NCBI RefSeq assembly: GCF_009707385.1
Contig: NZ_CP046115.1
Coordinates: 1,550,001 to 1,614,000, forward strand
Direction of reading: 5' to 3'
Source: Klebsiella oxytoca
Lineage (GTDB): Bacteria; Pseudomonadota; Gammaproteobacteria; Enterobacterales; Enterobacteriaceae
Length of the DNA stretch: 64,000 bases
Positions 1 to 10,582 of this stretch are shown here, piece after piece. Below the pieces are notes generated by a model that did no database searches, had not been told where the DNA came from, and saw nothing but the letters and a program-made list of their open reading frames with translations. Within the stretch, counting starts at the first letter, position 1, and every line of letters starts with the position of its first letter. Both the position numbers and the translations under genes were made by a program.

Positions 1-47
1 AAACCGCGGCGCGGGTCGAAATCAACGTGTAACAGGTGGCGGATCAT
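1..47 (-). CDS. 5' end of an unidentified leftward gene (partial)
   Basis: Reading the minus strand, a TAAGGAG ribosome-binding site lies six bases before an ATG, followed by 15 open codons (MIRHLLHVDFDPRRG) that run off the left edge. The good Shine-Dalgarno match and its divergent position relative to the amino-acid ABC operon support a real start. Too little is visible to name a family. Confidence 0.5.
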   Translation of the reverse strand, partial: MIRHLLHVDFDPRRG

Positions 48-174
48 GACTGGCTCCTTACTCAAACGCTCTGTGCAGGAACCGGAGCAAATTCCATACC
101 ACTCTGAGAGTGACTGACACATCCGCGCGGTGAATCTGGCTCTATCTGGAAATTAAAAACCGTCCCTACAGTGA

Positions 175-318
175 GAACCGACCCCATCAGGCTATTTTAT
201 TTGCCATTTTGGTCCCGGGCAGTGCTCACACTCCTCACGTACGACGTGTACGCTCCGGGTGTTCCGCGCTGTCCGTATCCAAACTGGCTGCAACAATGTA
301 CGCCTGATGGGGGGCTCT
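175..318. repeat. Dispersed element with terminal inverted repeats, copy 1
   Basis: The ends CCCCATCAGGC (182-192) and GCCTGATGGGG (302-312) are perfect inverted repeats. The interior contains GGGCAGTGCTC, CTCACGTACGACGTGTACGC and GCGCTGTCCGT. The same order of blocks recurs at 19347-19553, so this is one member of a dispersed non-coding family. Short ORFs across it are not credible genes. The rest of the 48-427 gap shows no gene; it should contain the promoters of the two divergent genes. Confidence 0.7.
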
Positions 319-427
319 AAAAACGTATTCATCAGTCGCGGACCGGAACTTCCGTCGGCACATATTTTGCAAAACCTTTTCATGTTCTGGAATGAACACG
401 TCTGGCGAATTAATTAGGGGTGAATTA

Positions 428-1279
428 ATGAACAAATCATTAGGTTCAATTTGTCTGGGCGCCATCATGGCGATGGCCTTTTCTTATCACGCAGCAGCTG
501 CCGACCTTGCGGAAATAGAAAAAACCGGCACCCTCAAAGTCGCGACCGAAGATGATTACGCGCCTTTTAACTTTATGAATAACGGCCAGGCGGATGGCTT
601 CAACAAAGATATGCTCGATGAATTACGCAAATACGCGAAATTCAACGTCGACCAGAGCATTCTGCCGTGGACCGGATTATTGGCGGCGGTCTCCACCGGG
701 CAATACGACATGGCGTTAACCGGCGCGGTGATTACCGATGACCGTCTCAAAGTCTTTGATTTCACGCCGCCGTGGGCGTCAGCGCAGCACTATTTTGTTA
801 AACGCGCGGGCGATAATTCCCTGAATACCATTGCTGAACTGAGCGGGAAAAAAGTGGGCGTTCAGGCGGGCAGCGCGCTGCTGGCAAGGCTGCCGGAACT
901 GAAAGCGATGCTGGAGAAAACCGGCGGTAAGCTGGGGCCGGTGGTGGAGTATCCCTCCTATCCTGAAGCCTACGCCGACCTCGCCAACAAACGTCTGGAC
1001 TACGTGATAAACGTGGTTATCTCGGTCAACGACCTGGCGAAGGCCAGGCCGAAGGTGTTCGCCAAAGGTCTGGCGGTATCCGGTCCGGGCTATATGGCAT
1101 GGCCGATCCCGAAAAACTCGCCGCAGCTACTGGCCTATATGACCAAATTTATGAACCACATGAAGGAGACCGGCAAGCTCGCCGAGCTGCAGAAAAAGTG
1201 GTTTGGCGAAACCTATGACGACCTGCCGACCGAAGCGATTACCAGCCCGGAACAGTTTCATAAATTAGCCGGGCTGTAA
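428..1279 (+). CDS. Amino-acid ABC transporter periplasmic binding protein
   Basis: Solute-binding protein of family 3 (SBP_bac_3), 283 residues, the receptor of a polar amino-acid importer. The ATG at 428 is chosen over an in-frame start 12 codons upstream because AGGGG precedes it at normal spacing and it gives a clean signal peptide (MNKSLGSICLGAIMAMAFSY, cleavage near AAA-AD). The mature protein begins IEKTGTLKVATEDDYAPFNF, the usual first strand of this family, and the binding core contains GLLAAVSTGQYDMALTG. It is followed by two permease genes and an ATPase gene on the same strand. The exact ligand cannot be read from the sequence. Confidence 0.88.
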   Translation: MNKSLGSICLGAIMAMAFSYHAAAADLAEIEKTGTLKVATEDDYAPFNFMNNGQADGFNKDMLDELRKYAKFNVDQSILPWTGLLAAVSTGQYDMALTGAVITDDRLKVFDFTPPWASAQHYFVKRAGDNSLNTIAELSGKKVGVQAGSALLARLPELKAMLEKTGGKLGPVVEYPSYPEAYADLANKRLDYVINVVISVNDLAKARPKVFAKGLAVSGPGYMAWPIPKNSPQLLAYMTKFMNHMKETGKLAELQKKWFGETYDDLPTEAITSPEQFHKLAGL

Positions 1280-1328
1280 TGGGTTCTGCGGCGGGAAACC
1301 GCCGCCTGTTCAGGTGAAGGAGGGCTTC

Positions 1329-1970
1329 ATGGATGCAATTTCCTGGCAGTTACTGATTGAAGGCGCATGGACTACCCTCTGGATTTCGGCCATCGCTATT
1401 GCCTTTGGGGTGGTGATTGGTCTGCTGATCGCGCTGGTACGCATGCTGCGTATCCCGGTTATCGATCAGCTGCTGGTGGTCTATATCAGCCTTGCCCGCG
1501 CCACGCCGCTGGTGACGCTGGTGCTGTTCCTGTTTCTTTCTCTGCCGACCGTCGGGATTAACCTCGATAAAAACGTCGCGGCGATTGTGGCGCTGACGCT
1601 CAATACCTCGGCTTTCAATGCCGAAATCTGGCGTAACGCTTTTCGCACTTTCCCCCGCGAACAGCGGGAAGCGGCGGAGTCGGTGGGAATGCGGCGCTGG
1701 GCTTACTTCCGCTATATCATGCTGCCGCAAATGTGGATTGAAAGCCTGCCCGCACTGGTCAACGAAATGTCGTTCCTGATAAAAGGCAGCCCGGCAATCG
1801 CGGTGATTGGCGTGGTGGATCTCACCCGCGTCACTAACCGAATTTCTTCAGTTACCTATGAACCGCTTTCGCCGATTCTGGCGGCGGGTCTGCTGTACGT
1901 GGTGATTATTGGCCTGCTGCTGAAGCTGCAGGGGATGGCCGAGCGGAAAGCGAAGCGTCTGGCGCGATAA
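1329..1970 (+). CDS. Amino-acid ABC transporter permease (HisM/GlnP type), first
   Basis: Inner-membrane permease of the polar amino-acid uptake family, 213 residues from the ATG at 1329. AAGGAGG lies six bases before that codon, so it is preferred to a GTG five codons upstream. The protein opens with a hydrophobic segment (TTLWISAIAIAFGVVIGLLI) and carries the EAA-loop region (EQREAAESVGMRRW) that contacts the ATPase. It sits 14 bp before a second permease of the same family, so the channel is probably a heterodimer. Confidence 0.87.
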   Translation: MDAISWQLLIEGAWTTLWISAIAIAFGVVIGLLIALVRMLRIPVIDQLLVVYISLARATPLVTLVLFLFLSLPTVGINLDKNVAAIVALTLNTSAFNAEIWRNAFRTFPREQREAAESVGMRRWAYFRYIMLPQMWIESLPALVNEMSFLIKGSPAIAVIGVVDLTRVTNRISSVTYEPLSPILAAGLLYVVIIGLLLKLQGMAERKAKRLAR

Positions 1971-1984
1971 ATACGGGAGATGCT

Positions 1985-2650
1985 ATGAATCAGTGGGCCG
2001 TTATCTGGTCGGTACGCGACAGCTTTATTGCCGGTTTACTCGCCACCCTTGAGCTATTTATTACCGCGGCGATCGCCGGATTAATTATCGGCGTGGTCCT
2101 GTGCTATTTAACCGAATATCAAAAGAAAACCCTTAACCGGATTATTATTGGCTTCGTCAGCTTAATGCGGGCGATTCCCTTTTTGATTCTGGCTTATTTG
2201 CTCTATTACGGTTTGCCGGAAGTCGGTATCAGTATGGAGGCGTGGACAGCCGGATTAATCGCCTTAATTATTTACCACGGTGCCTATTTCTTTGAAATAC
2301 TGCGCAGCCAGCGCCGGGTATTTTCCGGCGGTTATATCGAGGCGGCGGTAGCGCAGGGGTTTTCGCGCTACAAAATCTTCCGCCGTATTATTCTGCCCAA
2401 TATTTTGTCATCAGCGCTACCGCTGATGGGGAATCAGCTGATTATCTGCCTGAAAGATACCGCTTTCCTCAGCATTATCACCGTCCAGGAGATAACCGCT
2501 GCGGCTAACAGCGTGCAGGCCACCTATTTTATCCCGTTTAACGCCTTTATTGTCGCCATTGGGCTCTACTGGGCGATCAGTATCCTGCTGGAGCTGCTGA
2601 TTAAGCGTCTGAGCGCCTGGGGAGCGAGAAGAGGAATGAGTCATGCCTGA
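1985..2650 (+). CDS. Amino-acid ABC transporter permease, second
   Basis: 221-residue inner-membrane permease paired with the preceding gene. It has several hydrophobic helices and the EAA-type loop YIEAAVAQGFSRYKIFRRII. GGGAGA precedes the ATG. The stop codon overlaps the start of the ATPase gene by eight bases, which implies translational coupling. With its neighbours it completes a four-gene importer. Confidence 0.87.
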   Translation: MNQWAVIWSVRDSFIAGLLATLELFITAAIAGLIIGVVLCYLTEYQKKTLNRIIIGFVSLMRAIPFLILAYLLYYGLPEVGISMEAWTAGLIALIIYHGAYFFEILRSQRRVFSGGYIEAAVAQGFSRYKIFRRIILPNILSSALPLMGNQLIICLKDTAFLSIITVQEITAAANSVQATYFIPFNAFIVAIGLYWAISILLELLIKRLSAWGARRGMSHA

Positions 2651-3404
2651 TACCACTGCTGTAAGCGTCAAAAACGTCTCAAAACAGTTTGATAACGTTG
2701 AAGTGCTTCGCGATATCAACCTGACGGTTGAGAAGGGGACCGTGGTGAGCATACTCGGCTCGTCGGGGTCAGGTAAATCAACGCTGCTGCGCTGCATGAA
2801 CTGGCTGGAACAGCCGGATCGCGGCGAGATCCGCATCAGCGGCCAGCGGCTGGGGATTGACGAGCAAAATGGCCGGGCGATGTCCCATCGTCAGCTGTCA
2901 AAAATCCGCGAGCGGGTAGGGATGGTGTTTCAGAGCTTTAACCTGTGGCCGCATCTGACGGTGCAGCAGAACGTCAGCGAAGCGTTGCTGCACGTGAAGG
3001 GGATGAAACGTGATGAAGCAAAGGTTATCGCCATGCAGCAGCTGGAGAAAGTGGGGATGGCGCATAAAGCCGACGTTTACCCGATAACGCTCTCCGGCGG
3101 ACAGAAGCAGAGGGTGGCAATTGCCCGTTCGCTGGCGATGTCGCCGGAGGTGATTCTGTTTGATGAACCGACGTCGGCGCTGGACCCCGAGCTGGTCAAC
3201 GAGGTGCTGGGAGTGATGAAAGCGCTGGCCGCTGAGGGCTATACCATGGTGGTGGTGACCCACGAGATGGACTTCGCGCGCCAGGTGTCGGATGAAGTGG
3301 TGTTTCTTGAGAAGGGATTGTTGATTGAGAAAGCGCCGCCGGAGAAGTTTTTCAGCAACCCGGATTCCGAGCGCGTCAGGCAGTTTCTGCAGAGCAGCCG
3401 ATAA
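2643..3404 (+). CDS. Amino-acid ABC transporter ATP-binding protein
   Basis: 253-residue HisP/GlnQ-type ATPase that powers the importer encoded upstream. Visible motifs are Walker A GSSGSGKST (residues 39-47), the signature LSGGQKQR (about 150), Walker B VILFDEPTSALDPE (about 172) and the switch histidine in VVVTHEMDFA. It overlaps the second permease gene by eight bases and is the last gene of the operon; REP-like palindromes follow. Confidence 0.92.
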   Translation: MPDTTAVSVKNVSKQFDNVEVLRDINLTVEKGTVVSILGSSGSGKSTLLRCMNWLEQPDRGEIRISGQRLGIDEQNGRAMSHRQLSKIRERVGMVFQSFNLWPHLTVQQNVSEALLHVKGMKRDEAKVIAMQQLEKVGMAHKADVYPITLSGGQKQRVAIARSLAMSPEVILFDEPTSALDPELVNEVLGVMKALAAEGYTMVVVTHEMDFARQVSDEVVFLEKGLLIEKAPPEKFFSNPDSERVRQFLQSSR

Positions 3405-3600
3405 TCTCCAGCGGCCAATCTCCCCGGTTGCGCTGCGCTTACCGGGGCTACGGGTTGCCAGCCGTCTGCGGGGCGGTATCCCGGGTAAGGCGTTTACGCC
3501 GCGACCCGGGATTTGCGGGCCCGGTGCCTGAGGGAGGCAGACTGGGTAGCCCGGACAGGCGCGGCAGCGCCGCCTCCGGGAGATGTTCATGCAGCTATGG
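3405..3600. repeat. REP/BIME-like palindromes downstream of the amino-acid ABC operon
   Basis: GC-rich imperfect palindromes of the type CCCGG...GGCGGC...CCGGGC, including CCCGGACAGGCGCGGCAGCG near 3550. A related unit follows at about 3905-3955. Such units also appear near 6260-6350, 14025-14165, 44790-44880 and 54857-54970. No gene is visible. Confidence 0.6.
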
Positions 3601-3639
3601 ATATGTCTCTGAAACAACGTGTTATGCAGCGATGCCCTG

Positions 3640-3840
3640 GCCCCCGCTGAAATCGGCGAACCGGAGGGCCGAAGACAAGGGCTGGCCGCCAGGGATGGCG
3701 GCCAGAGGCGAATCGAGACAGGGATGTCGAGTTGAGCCGACCGCAGGCTGAGGACCGGGAGGTGAGCGCAGTGCGTAGCACCGATTTCTTTGCGGGACCG
3801 CGGGGATTGTAAAGGGGGAGACGGTTTTCTCCCCCTTTAC
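3640..3840. other. Structured intergenic segment with two perfect hairpins, no gene
   Basis: Within the 3405-3966 gap this stretch is not REP-like. It holds CTGGCCGCC (3682-3690), a 6-base loop and GGCGGCCAG (3697-3705), then GTAAAGGGGGAGA (3809-3821), a 6-base loop and TCTCCCCCTTTAC (3828-3840). Both are perfect inverted repeats. Neither is followed by a clear T-run in either direction, so simple termination is not assured. A small RNA or a mobile non-coding repeat is possible. Confidence 0.4.
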
Positions 3841-3966
3841 CCGTTCACGTACCACGGTGAGACATTTTCTGCGAAATAGCGGTGAACGGAACCACCTACC
3901 ACACCGTCCCGGAGGCGGCGCTGCCGCGCCTGTCCGGGCTACCAGGCCCGGGCGCGGCGGCTGATG

Positions 3967-4761
<795 letters not shown>

Positions 4762-4913
4762 CTATAAAAACCGCACGCGCGCGGGCACAGAGCCAGTCGG
4801 CGCGCGGCGATGTGACACGGTGTCACATCATTTTTGCCTGACTGGCTCTATCCGTTTCTGCCCTGAACGACCAATGATGAGGCCAACGACAACGACATGA
4901 GAGAGGGCAGGGT

Positions 4914-6251
4914 ATGAAGCTGGCACTACAGAACGAAGTAGCAATAAGCAATGATGAAGTTCGGCAGCTGGATCGCGCTTATGTGTTTCATTCATGGTCG
5001 ATGCAGGGCAATTTACATCCGCTGGTGATCGCCGGGGCTAAAGGCTGCGAGCTGTGGGATTACGAAGGCAATACTTACCTGGATTTCAGCAGCCAGCTGG
5101 TCAACGTCAACATTGGCTATCAGCATCCGCGCGTGCTGGCGGCGATGAAAGCCCAACTGGAAGAACTGGTGACCATCGCGCCCGCCACCGCCAACCTCGC
5201 CCGCGGCGAAGCGGCGAAGCGCATCGTCGAGCTGGCGCCGGAAGGCTTTAGCAAAGTGTTCTTCACCAATGCTGGCGCTGACGCCAACGAGAACGCCATC
5301 CGCATGGCGCGGCTCTATACCGGGCGCGATAAAGTGCTCTCCGCCTATCGTTCCTATCACGGCAATACCGGCAGCGCCATTGCCGCCACCGGCGACTGGC
5401 GCCGGGTGCCGAACGAGTATTCCCGCGGCCACGTACACTTTTTCAATCCCTACCTCTATCGCAGCGAATTTAACGCCGCGACGGAAGAGGAGGAGTGCCA
5501 GCGCGCGCTGGCTCATCTGCGGCGGATGATTGAGTGCGAAGGCCCGAACGCGATTGCCGCGATTCTGCTGGAGTCGATTCCGGGTACTGCCGGGATTCTT
5601 GTCCCGCCCGAGGGCTATATGCAGGGCGTGCGGGCGCTGGCCGATGAGTTCGGCATTGTCTTGATCCTTGATGAAGTGATGGCCGGTTTTGGCCGTACCG
5701 GGAGCTGGTTTGCCTTTGAGCAGGATGGCGTGGTGCCGGATCTGGTGACTTTCGCCAAAGGGGTGAATGCCGGCTACGTCCCGGCCGGCGGCGTGCTGAT
5801 TAGCGAGCCGCTCGCCCGCTACTTTGATGACCATTTCTTCGCCGGAGGGCTGACCTATTCCGGCCATCCGCTGGCGATGGCGGCGATTGTCGCCACCATT
5901 GATGCGATGAAAGAAGAGAAGGTGGTGGAGAACGCGGCGACCATCGGCAACAAGGTACTGCGTCCGGGGCTGGAAGCGCTGGCGGAGAAGCACGCGCTTA
6001 TCGGCAACGTGCGCGGCCGCGGTCTGTTCCAGGCGCTGGAGCTGGTCAGCAGCCGCGAGCGGAAAACCCCGCTGACCGCTGCCGATATGGCGGCGATTAA
6101 AGTTGCGTTAACCGAAGCTGGTCTGCTGGCGTTTGTGGTGGAGAACCGCATTCACGTGGTGCCGCCGTGCACCATCAGTGCCGAACAGGTGGCAAAAGGG
6201 CTGGCGATTTTTGATGCGGTATTTGCCCGCTTCGCGAACCTGGCGAAGTAG
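4914..6251 (+). CDS. Class-III pyridoxal-phosphate aminotransferase
   Basis: 445 residues, the usual size for fold-type I class-III aminotransferases (omega-amino acid, beta-alanine, taurine or GABA types). The PLP-contacting aspartate lies in LILDEVMAGFGRTG (Asp253) and the Schiff-base lysine in LVTFAKGVNAGYVP (Lys282). FFTNAGADANENAIRMAR and YRSYHGNTGSA match the cofactor phosphate and ring-stacking regions. GAGGGCAGGGT precedes the ATG. The substrate cannot be assigned; the divergent SDR gene and nearby amino-acid importer hint at amino-compound catabolism. Confidence 0.85.
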   Translation: MKLALQNEVAISNDEVRQLDRAYVFHSWSMQGNLHPLVIAGAKGCELWDYEGNTYLDFSSQLVNVNIGYQHPRVLAAMKAQLEELVTIAPATANLARGEAAKRIVELAPEGFSKVFFTNAGADANENAIRMARLYTGRDKVLSAYRSYHGNTGSAIAATGDWRRVPNEYSRGHVHFFNPYLYRSEFNAATEEEECQRALAHLRRMIECEGPNAIAAILLESIPGTAGILVPPEGYMQGVRALADEFGIVLILDEVMAGFGRTGSWFAFEQDGVVPDLVTFAKGVNAGYVPAGGVLISEPLARYFDDHFFAGGLTYSGHPLAMAAIVATIDAMKEEKVVENAATIGNKVLRPGLEALAEKHALIGNVRGRGLFQALELVSSRERKTPLTAADMAAIKVALTEAGLLAFVVENRIHVVPPCTISAEQVAKGLAIFDAVFARFANLAK

Positions 6252-6458
6252 GGGGGATGATTTCCCGGGTCGCGGCGTAAACGCTTCACCCGGGCTAACC
6301 ACTTCCAGGTAGCAGTGAACCCGTAGCCCCGCTAAGCGTAGCGCGAGCGGGGGCGGGTTTTTACCCTACCTTAGACCAATGGTTTATTCTGCAAGCCATC
6401 TTCCGGCTATCCGGCTTTCTTGATATAACAATTTGATAACACTACGGGAGAGATAAGC

Positions 6459-6596
6459 GTGCCGGAAATCAATGAGTTTGGTCAGCAGGTCAAGGATCGC
6501 GTGCCCGTGCGCGATGCGGCGCTGCAGGCGTGGCTGGCGCCGGAGAACTTTGATGCCGAAGGGCGGCAGATAAAGCGGCTGGAAACGTTTCGTTGA
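6459..6596 (+). other. 45-codon open frame, possible gene remnant
   Basis: A GTG start preceded by GGGAGAGATAAGC opens a frame reading VPEINEFGQQVKDR, then PVRDAALQAWLAPENF, and ending QIKRLETFR. It looks protein-like (charged and hydrophobic residues alternate, no REP origin) but I do not recognise the family. It may be a surviving end of a decayed gene between the aminotransferase gene and betA, or a true small protein. The surrounding 6252-6458 contains REP-like palindromes. Confidence 0.3.
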
Positions 6597-6661
6597 ATTC
6601 AGGACGAGCGCCGATGAATAGCCCGAATAAGCGTAGCGCAATCCCGTAAAATCGTGGCCAG

Positions 6662-6689
6662 GCCGGGTGAGGCGTCGCCGCCACCCGGC
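6662..6689. repeat. REP-like palindrome downstream of betA
   Basis: GCCGGGTG (6662-6669) and CACCCGGC (6682-6689) form a GC-rich stem just after the betA stop. It is a typical single REP/BoxC-like unit at the 3' end of an operon. Confidence 0.6.
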
Positions 6690-6698
6690 ATAGATCGT

Positions 6699-8363
6699 TT
6701 AGCGGCGAACCGGCGCATCCCCGGCGACATAATAAGTCGCGGTACTGCGCGGCAGCGGCTGGCGGCCGCGAATGGCGTCAGCCATTTTCTCGCCAATCAT
6801 AATCGTGGTGGCGTTAAGGTTGCCGGTAATAATCTGCGGCATAATTGAGGCGTCTACCACGCGCAGGCCCTCCAGCCCGTGAACCCGACCTTCGCCATCG
6901 ACCACCGACATCTTGTCGTAGCCCATTTTACAGGTGCCGCACGGATGGAAGGCGGTTTCCGCATGATTGCGCACGAACTCATCCAGCTCGGCATCGCTCT
7001 GGCACTCCGCACCCGGGCTGATCTCCCGGCCGCGATAGTTATCCAGCGCCGGCTGATGCATGATTTCGCGGGTAATACGAATCGCATCGCGAAACTCCTG
7101 CCAGTCCTGTTCGCTGGACATATAGTTAAACAGAATCGCCGGATGCTGGTGCGGATCGCGCGATTTCAGCCGCACGTGGCCGCGGCTCGGGGAGCGCATG
7201 GAGCCCACGTGGCACTGGAAGCCGTGCTCTTTTACCGCATTTGAACCGTTATAGTTAATCGCGACCGGCAGGAAATGGTACTGAATATTCGGCCACGCAA
7301 ACTCCTCGCGGCTGCGAATAAATCCACCCGCTTCAAACTGGTTGCTGGCGCCGATGCCGGTTCCGCTGAACAGCCATTCGGCGCCGATTTTCGGCTGGTT
7401 CCACCACTGCAGCGCCGGGTAGAGCGACACCGGCTCTTTGCATTCGTACTGCAGATACATCTCCAGATGATCCTGCAGGTTCTCGCCGACGCCGGGCAGG
7501 GCGTGTACCAGCGGAATATCGAACTGGCGCAACAGTTCCGGGCTGCCGACGCCGGATCGCTGCAGGATTTGCGGCGAGGCGATAGCCCCCGCGCAGAGCA
7601 GCACTTCTTTGTTAGCGGTGGCTTTTGATGGCGCGGTGCTGTCGCCTTCCAGCCATTCGACGCCGACGGCGCGCTTGCCGGCAAAAATAATACGATCGGT
7701 CAGCGCGTGGGTGCGAATGGTCAGATTGGCGCGCGCGCGGGCCTGGTCGAGATAGCCGCGTGCGGTGCTGGCGCGGCGTCCCTGCGGCGTCACGGTACGA
7801 TCCATCGGGCCAAACCCCTCCTGCTGGTAGCCGTTAAGATCGTCGGTGCGCGGGTAGCCTGCCTGTACGCCGGCTTCGATCATCGCGTGGAACAGCGGGT
7901 TGTTGCCCTGCTTAGGCGTGGTGACGCTGACCGGGCCGTCGCCGCCGTGGTAGTCGTTAGCGCCGATATCGCGAGTTTCCGCTTTGCGGTAATAGGGCAG
8001 ACAGTCGAGGTAGCTCCAGTGTTCAAGCCCCGGCGCCGTGGCCCAGTTATCGAGGTCCATGGCGTTGCCGCGGATATAGCACATGCCGTTGATCAATGAG
8101 GAGCCGCCGAGGCCCTTACCGCGCCCGCACTCCATGCGGCGGTTATTCATATGCGGCTCGGGTTCGGTCTCGTAGGCCCAGTTATAGCGCCGACCCTGCA
8201 GGGGAAACGCCAGCGCGGCGGGCATCTGGGTGCGGAAGTCGAAACGGTAATCCGGGCCGCCCGCTTCCAGCAGCAGGACGGTGGTGTCAGGATCTTCCGT
8301 CAGTCGTGTAGCCAGTACGTTGCCGGCGGAACCGGCACCAATAATAATGTAGTCAAACTGCAA
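6699..8363 (-). CDS. betA: Choline dehydrogenase
   Basis: GMC-family FAD flavoprotein of 554 residues that oxidises choline to betaine aldehyde at the inner membrane. The N-terminal FAD motif [13 protein letters not shown], the [11 protein letters not shown] strand, [15 protein letters not shown] and the C-terminal [18 protein letters not shown] signatures are all present. The start is a TTG at 8363, supported by AGGAGG seven bases upstream and by the BetA N-terminus [11 protein letters not shown]. It lies 14 bp after betB in the betIBA operon, which makes the osmoprotectant glycine betaine. Confidence 0.97.
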   Translation of the reverse strand: MQFDYIIIGAGSAGNVLATRLTEDPDTTVLLLEAGGPDYRFDFRTQMPAALAFPLQGRRYNWAYETEPEPHMNNRRMECGRGKGLGGSSLINGMCYIRGNAMDLDNWATAPGLEHWSYLDCLPYYRKAETRDIGANDYHGGDGPVSVTTPKQGNNPLFHAMIEAGVQAGYPRTDDLNGYQQEGFGPMDRTVTPQGRRASTARGYLDQARARANLTIRTHALTDRIIFAGKRAVGVEWLEGDSTAPSKATANKEVLLCAGAIASPQILQRSGVGSPELLRQFDIPLVHALPGVGENLQDHLEMYLQYECKEPVSLYPALQWWNQPKIGAEWLFSGTGIGASNQFEAGGFIRSREEFAWPNIQYHFLPVAINYNGSNAVKEHGFQCHVGSMRSPSRGHVRLKSRDPHQHPAILFNYMSSEQDWQEFRDAIRITREIMHQPALDNYRGREISPGAECQSDAELDEFVRNHAETAFHPCGTCKMGYDKMSVVDGEGRVHGLEGLRVVDASIMPQIITGNLNATTIMIGEKMADAIRGRQPLPRSTATYYVAGDAPVRR

Positions 8364-8377
8364 AAATGACCTCCTGG

Positions 8378-9850
8378 TTAAAATATGGATTGAAACTGAC
8401 CCATCTCAACCTGGATGGATTTTACCTGGGTGTAGCTCTGTAGCGTCTGCACGCCGTTTTCGCGGCCAATCCCGGAGTGCTTGTAGCCGCCGACCGGCAT
8501 CTCCGCCGGGGATTCGCCCCAGGTGTTGATCCAGCAGATCCCGGCCTCCAGCCGATGAATCAGACGGTGGGCGCGGTTTAAATCCGGTGTGACCACGCCG
8601 GCAGCGAGGCCGTATTCGGTGGCATTGGCGCGGCGAACCGCTTCTTCCTCATCGTCGTAGCTCAGAATCGATATCACCGGGCCGAAGATCTCTTCGCGGA
8701 CGATGGTCATCTGGTCATCGCAGTCGGTAAACACCGTCGGGGCGACCCACGCGCCGTGGTCGAAGCCTTCCCCTTTCAGCACTTCGCCGCCGCAGAGCAG
8801 GCGCGCGCCTTCTTGTTTACCCGTCTCGATGTAGCGCAGCACGTTCTCGCGGTGAGGGAAGCTCACCAGCGGTCCGAAGTTGGTGCTTTCAGCAAACAGA
8901 TCGCCGGGGCGGATACGCGCCACGCGAGCGAGGATTTTTTCTTCAAACGCCGATTTCAGGCGCGCCGGAACGAAGACTCGCGTGCCGTTGGTACAGACCT
9001 GGCCCGAGCTGTAGAAGTTAGCCATCATCGCGATGTCGGCGGCGAGGTCGAGGTTGGCGTCTTCACAGACGATCAGCGGCGATTTGCCGCCCAGCTCCAT
9101 GGTCACTTCCTTCAATGAGGAGGCGGCGGAGTTGGCCATCACCTTTTTGCCGCTGGCGACGCCGCCGGTAAAGGAGATTTTGGCGATGTCCGGGTGCTCG
9201 GTGAGATACTGGCCGGTTTCGGCGCCGGTGCCCGGCAGCACGTTAAATACGCCCGCCGGTAGTCCCGCTTCGCGGTAAATTTCCGCCAGCTTCAGGGCGG
9301 TGAGCGGGGTGACTTCACTCGGCTTAAAGATCATCGCGTTACCGGCCGCCAGCGCCGGGGCTGATTTCCACAGGGCTATCTGGATCGGATAGTTCCAGGC
9401 ACCGATCCCGGCGACGACGCCCAGCGGTTCCCGGCGGGTATAGACGAATGAACTGTCGCGCAGCGGGATCTGGCTGCCTTCCAGCGCCGGGATCAGGCCC
9501 GCGTAGTACTCCAGGACATCTGCACCGGTGACGATATCGACGGCGGCGGTTTCGCTCAGCGGTTTGCCGGTATCGAGAGTTTCCAGACGCGCCAGTTCGT
9601 CGTTGCGCTCGCGCAGAATATCGACCGCTTTACGCAGAATGCGCGAACGTTCCATCGCGCTCATCGCCGCCCAGATTTTTTGCCCTTTTTGGGCGCTTTT
9701 TACCGCCCGGTCGACGTCTTCACGGCCGGCGGCCTGGACGGTCGCCAGCACTTCCCCGCTGGCGGGGTTAATGGTCTCGAAGGTTTTACCGCTGGTGGCG
9801 GAGACATAACCACCGTGGATATAAAGCTGCTGTTCGGCCATTCGGGACAT
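8378..9850 (-). CDS. betB: Betaine-aldehyde dehydrogenase
   Basis: NAD(P)-dependent aldehyde dehydrogenase of 490 residues, the same length as E. coli BetB, converting betaine aldehyde to glycine betaine. Visible are [12 protein letters not shown], the catalytic glutamate in [11 protein letters not shown], the catalytic cysteine in [11 protein letters not shown] and [10 protein letters not shown]. The start [14 protein letters not shown] matches BetB, with GGAGG four bases before the ATG. It lies 10 bp downstream of betI and 14 bp upstream of betA. Confidence 0.97.
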   Translation of the reverse strand: MSRMAEQQLYIHGGYVSATSGKTFETINPASGEVLATVQAAGREDVDRAVKSAQKGQKIWAAMSAMERSRILRKAVDILRERNDELARLETLDTGKPLSETAAVDIVTGADVLEYYAGLIPALEGSQIPLRDSSFVYTRREPLGVVAGIGAWNYPIQIALWKSAPALAAGNAMIFKPSEVTPLTALKLAEIYREAGLPAGVFNVLPGTGAETGQYLTEHPDIAKISFTGGVASGKKVMANSAASSLKEVTMELGGKSPLIVCEDANLDLAADIAMMANFYSSGQVCTNGTRVFVPARLKSAFEEKILARVARIRPGDLFAESTNFGPLVSFPHRENVLRYIETGKQEGARLLCGGEVLKGEGFDHGAWVAPTVFTDCDDQMTIVREEIFGPVISILSYDDEEEAVRRANATEYGLAAGVVTPDLNRAHRLIHRLEAGICWINTWGESPAEMPVGGYKHSGIGRENGVQTLQSYTQVKSIQVEMGQFQSIF

Positions 9851-9860
9851 GGGTCCTCCA

Positions 9861-10454
9861 TTATTGAGAAGTCGGTGGCAGATATTTGCTGATGAAGTGC
9901 TCGGCGAGCGTTTCGGCGCGGGCTTTATCCAACGGTTTACCGCTTAGCGCCGCGCGCAGCCACAGCCCGTCGATCAGCGCGGCGAGACCGTATCCGGCCT
10001 CCTGCGCCTCTTCGCGCGGCAGAGCGCGCTGGAACTCATAGACGATATTCGACAGCAGGCGTCGGCTGCTGACCTGCTGCAGACGATAGAGCATCGGCTG
10101 ATGCATGCTGCTGGCCCAAAAGGCGAGCCAGGCCTTCATCGCCGCGCTGCTTATCTGACTCTCGTCAAAGTTTCCCGCTACGATGGCGCGCAGGCGCTCC
10201 TGAGGAGAGGCGCCGGGCAGAGCGTGCAGACGGCTTAATACCGCCTGGCGCAGCTGGCCGGTGATATCGCGCATCGTCGCTTCCAGCAGCCCGTTCTTAT
10301 CCTTGAAATAGTGGCTGATGATGCCGGTTGATACGCCAGCCCGTCGGGCAATTTGCGCAATGGTGGCATCGTGCATTCCCACTTCATTGATCGCGGCCAG
10401 GGTCGCGTCAATGAGCTGCCGCTGCCGTATCGGTTGCATCCCCAGTTTGGGCAT
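9861..10454 (-). CDS. betI: TetR-family repressor of the bet genes
   Basis: 197-residue TetR-type regulator and first gene of betIBA. The N-terminal helix-turn-helix spans roughly residues 25-47 ([20 protein letters not shown]). In E. coli BetI represses betIBA and the divergent betT and is relieved by choline. The same layout here, with a palindrome between betI and betT, supports that role. Confidence 0.96.
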   Translation of the reverse strand: MPKLGMQPIRQRQLIDATLAAINEVGMHDATIAQIARRAGVSTGIISHYFKDKNGLLEATMRDITGQLRQAVLSRLHALPGASPQERLRAIVAGNFDESQISSAAMKAWLAFWASSMHQPMLYRLQQVSSRRLLSNIVYEFQRALPREEAQEAGYGLAALIDGLWLRAALSGKPLDKARAETLAEHFISKYLPPTSQ

Positions 10455-10503
10455 TTCTCAGACTCCATTCATCAGCTTTGTTTATCTATTAAAGCGGTTT
10501 TTG

Positions 10504-10517
10504 ATTGGACGTTCAAT
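10504..10517. promoter_or_regulatory. Candidate BetI operator between betI and betT
   Basis: ATTGGACGTTCAAT is a palindrome with one mismatch (ATTG...CAAT around ACGT). It lies in the 128-bp divergent promoter region, where a repressor could control both directions. Assignment to BetI is inferred from position and symmetry. Confidence 0.55.
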
Positions 10518-10582
10518 ATAAAATGTGTCTTAATTGTTTCCGATTTTGGTTCTAATAGTTACAAAAAAAGTAAGGAGAATGG

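Noticed and set aside
392..427. Longer N-terminus for the amino-acid binding protein
   Set aside because: The extra 12 residues spoil the signal peptide and lack a ribosome-binding site; the ATG at 428 has both.
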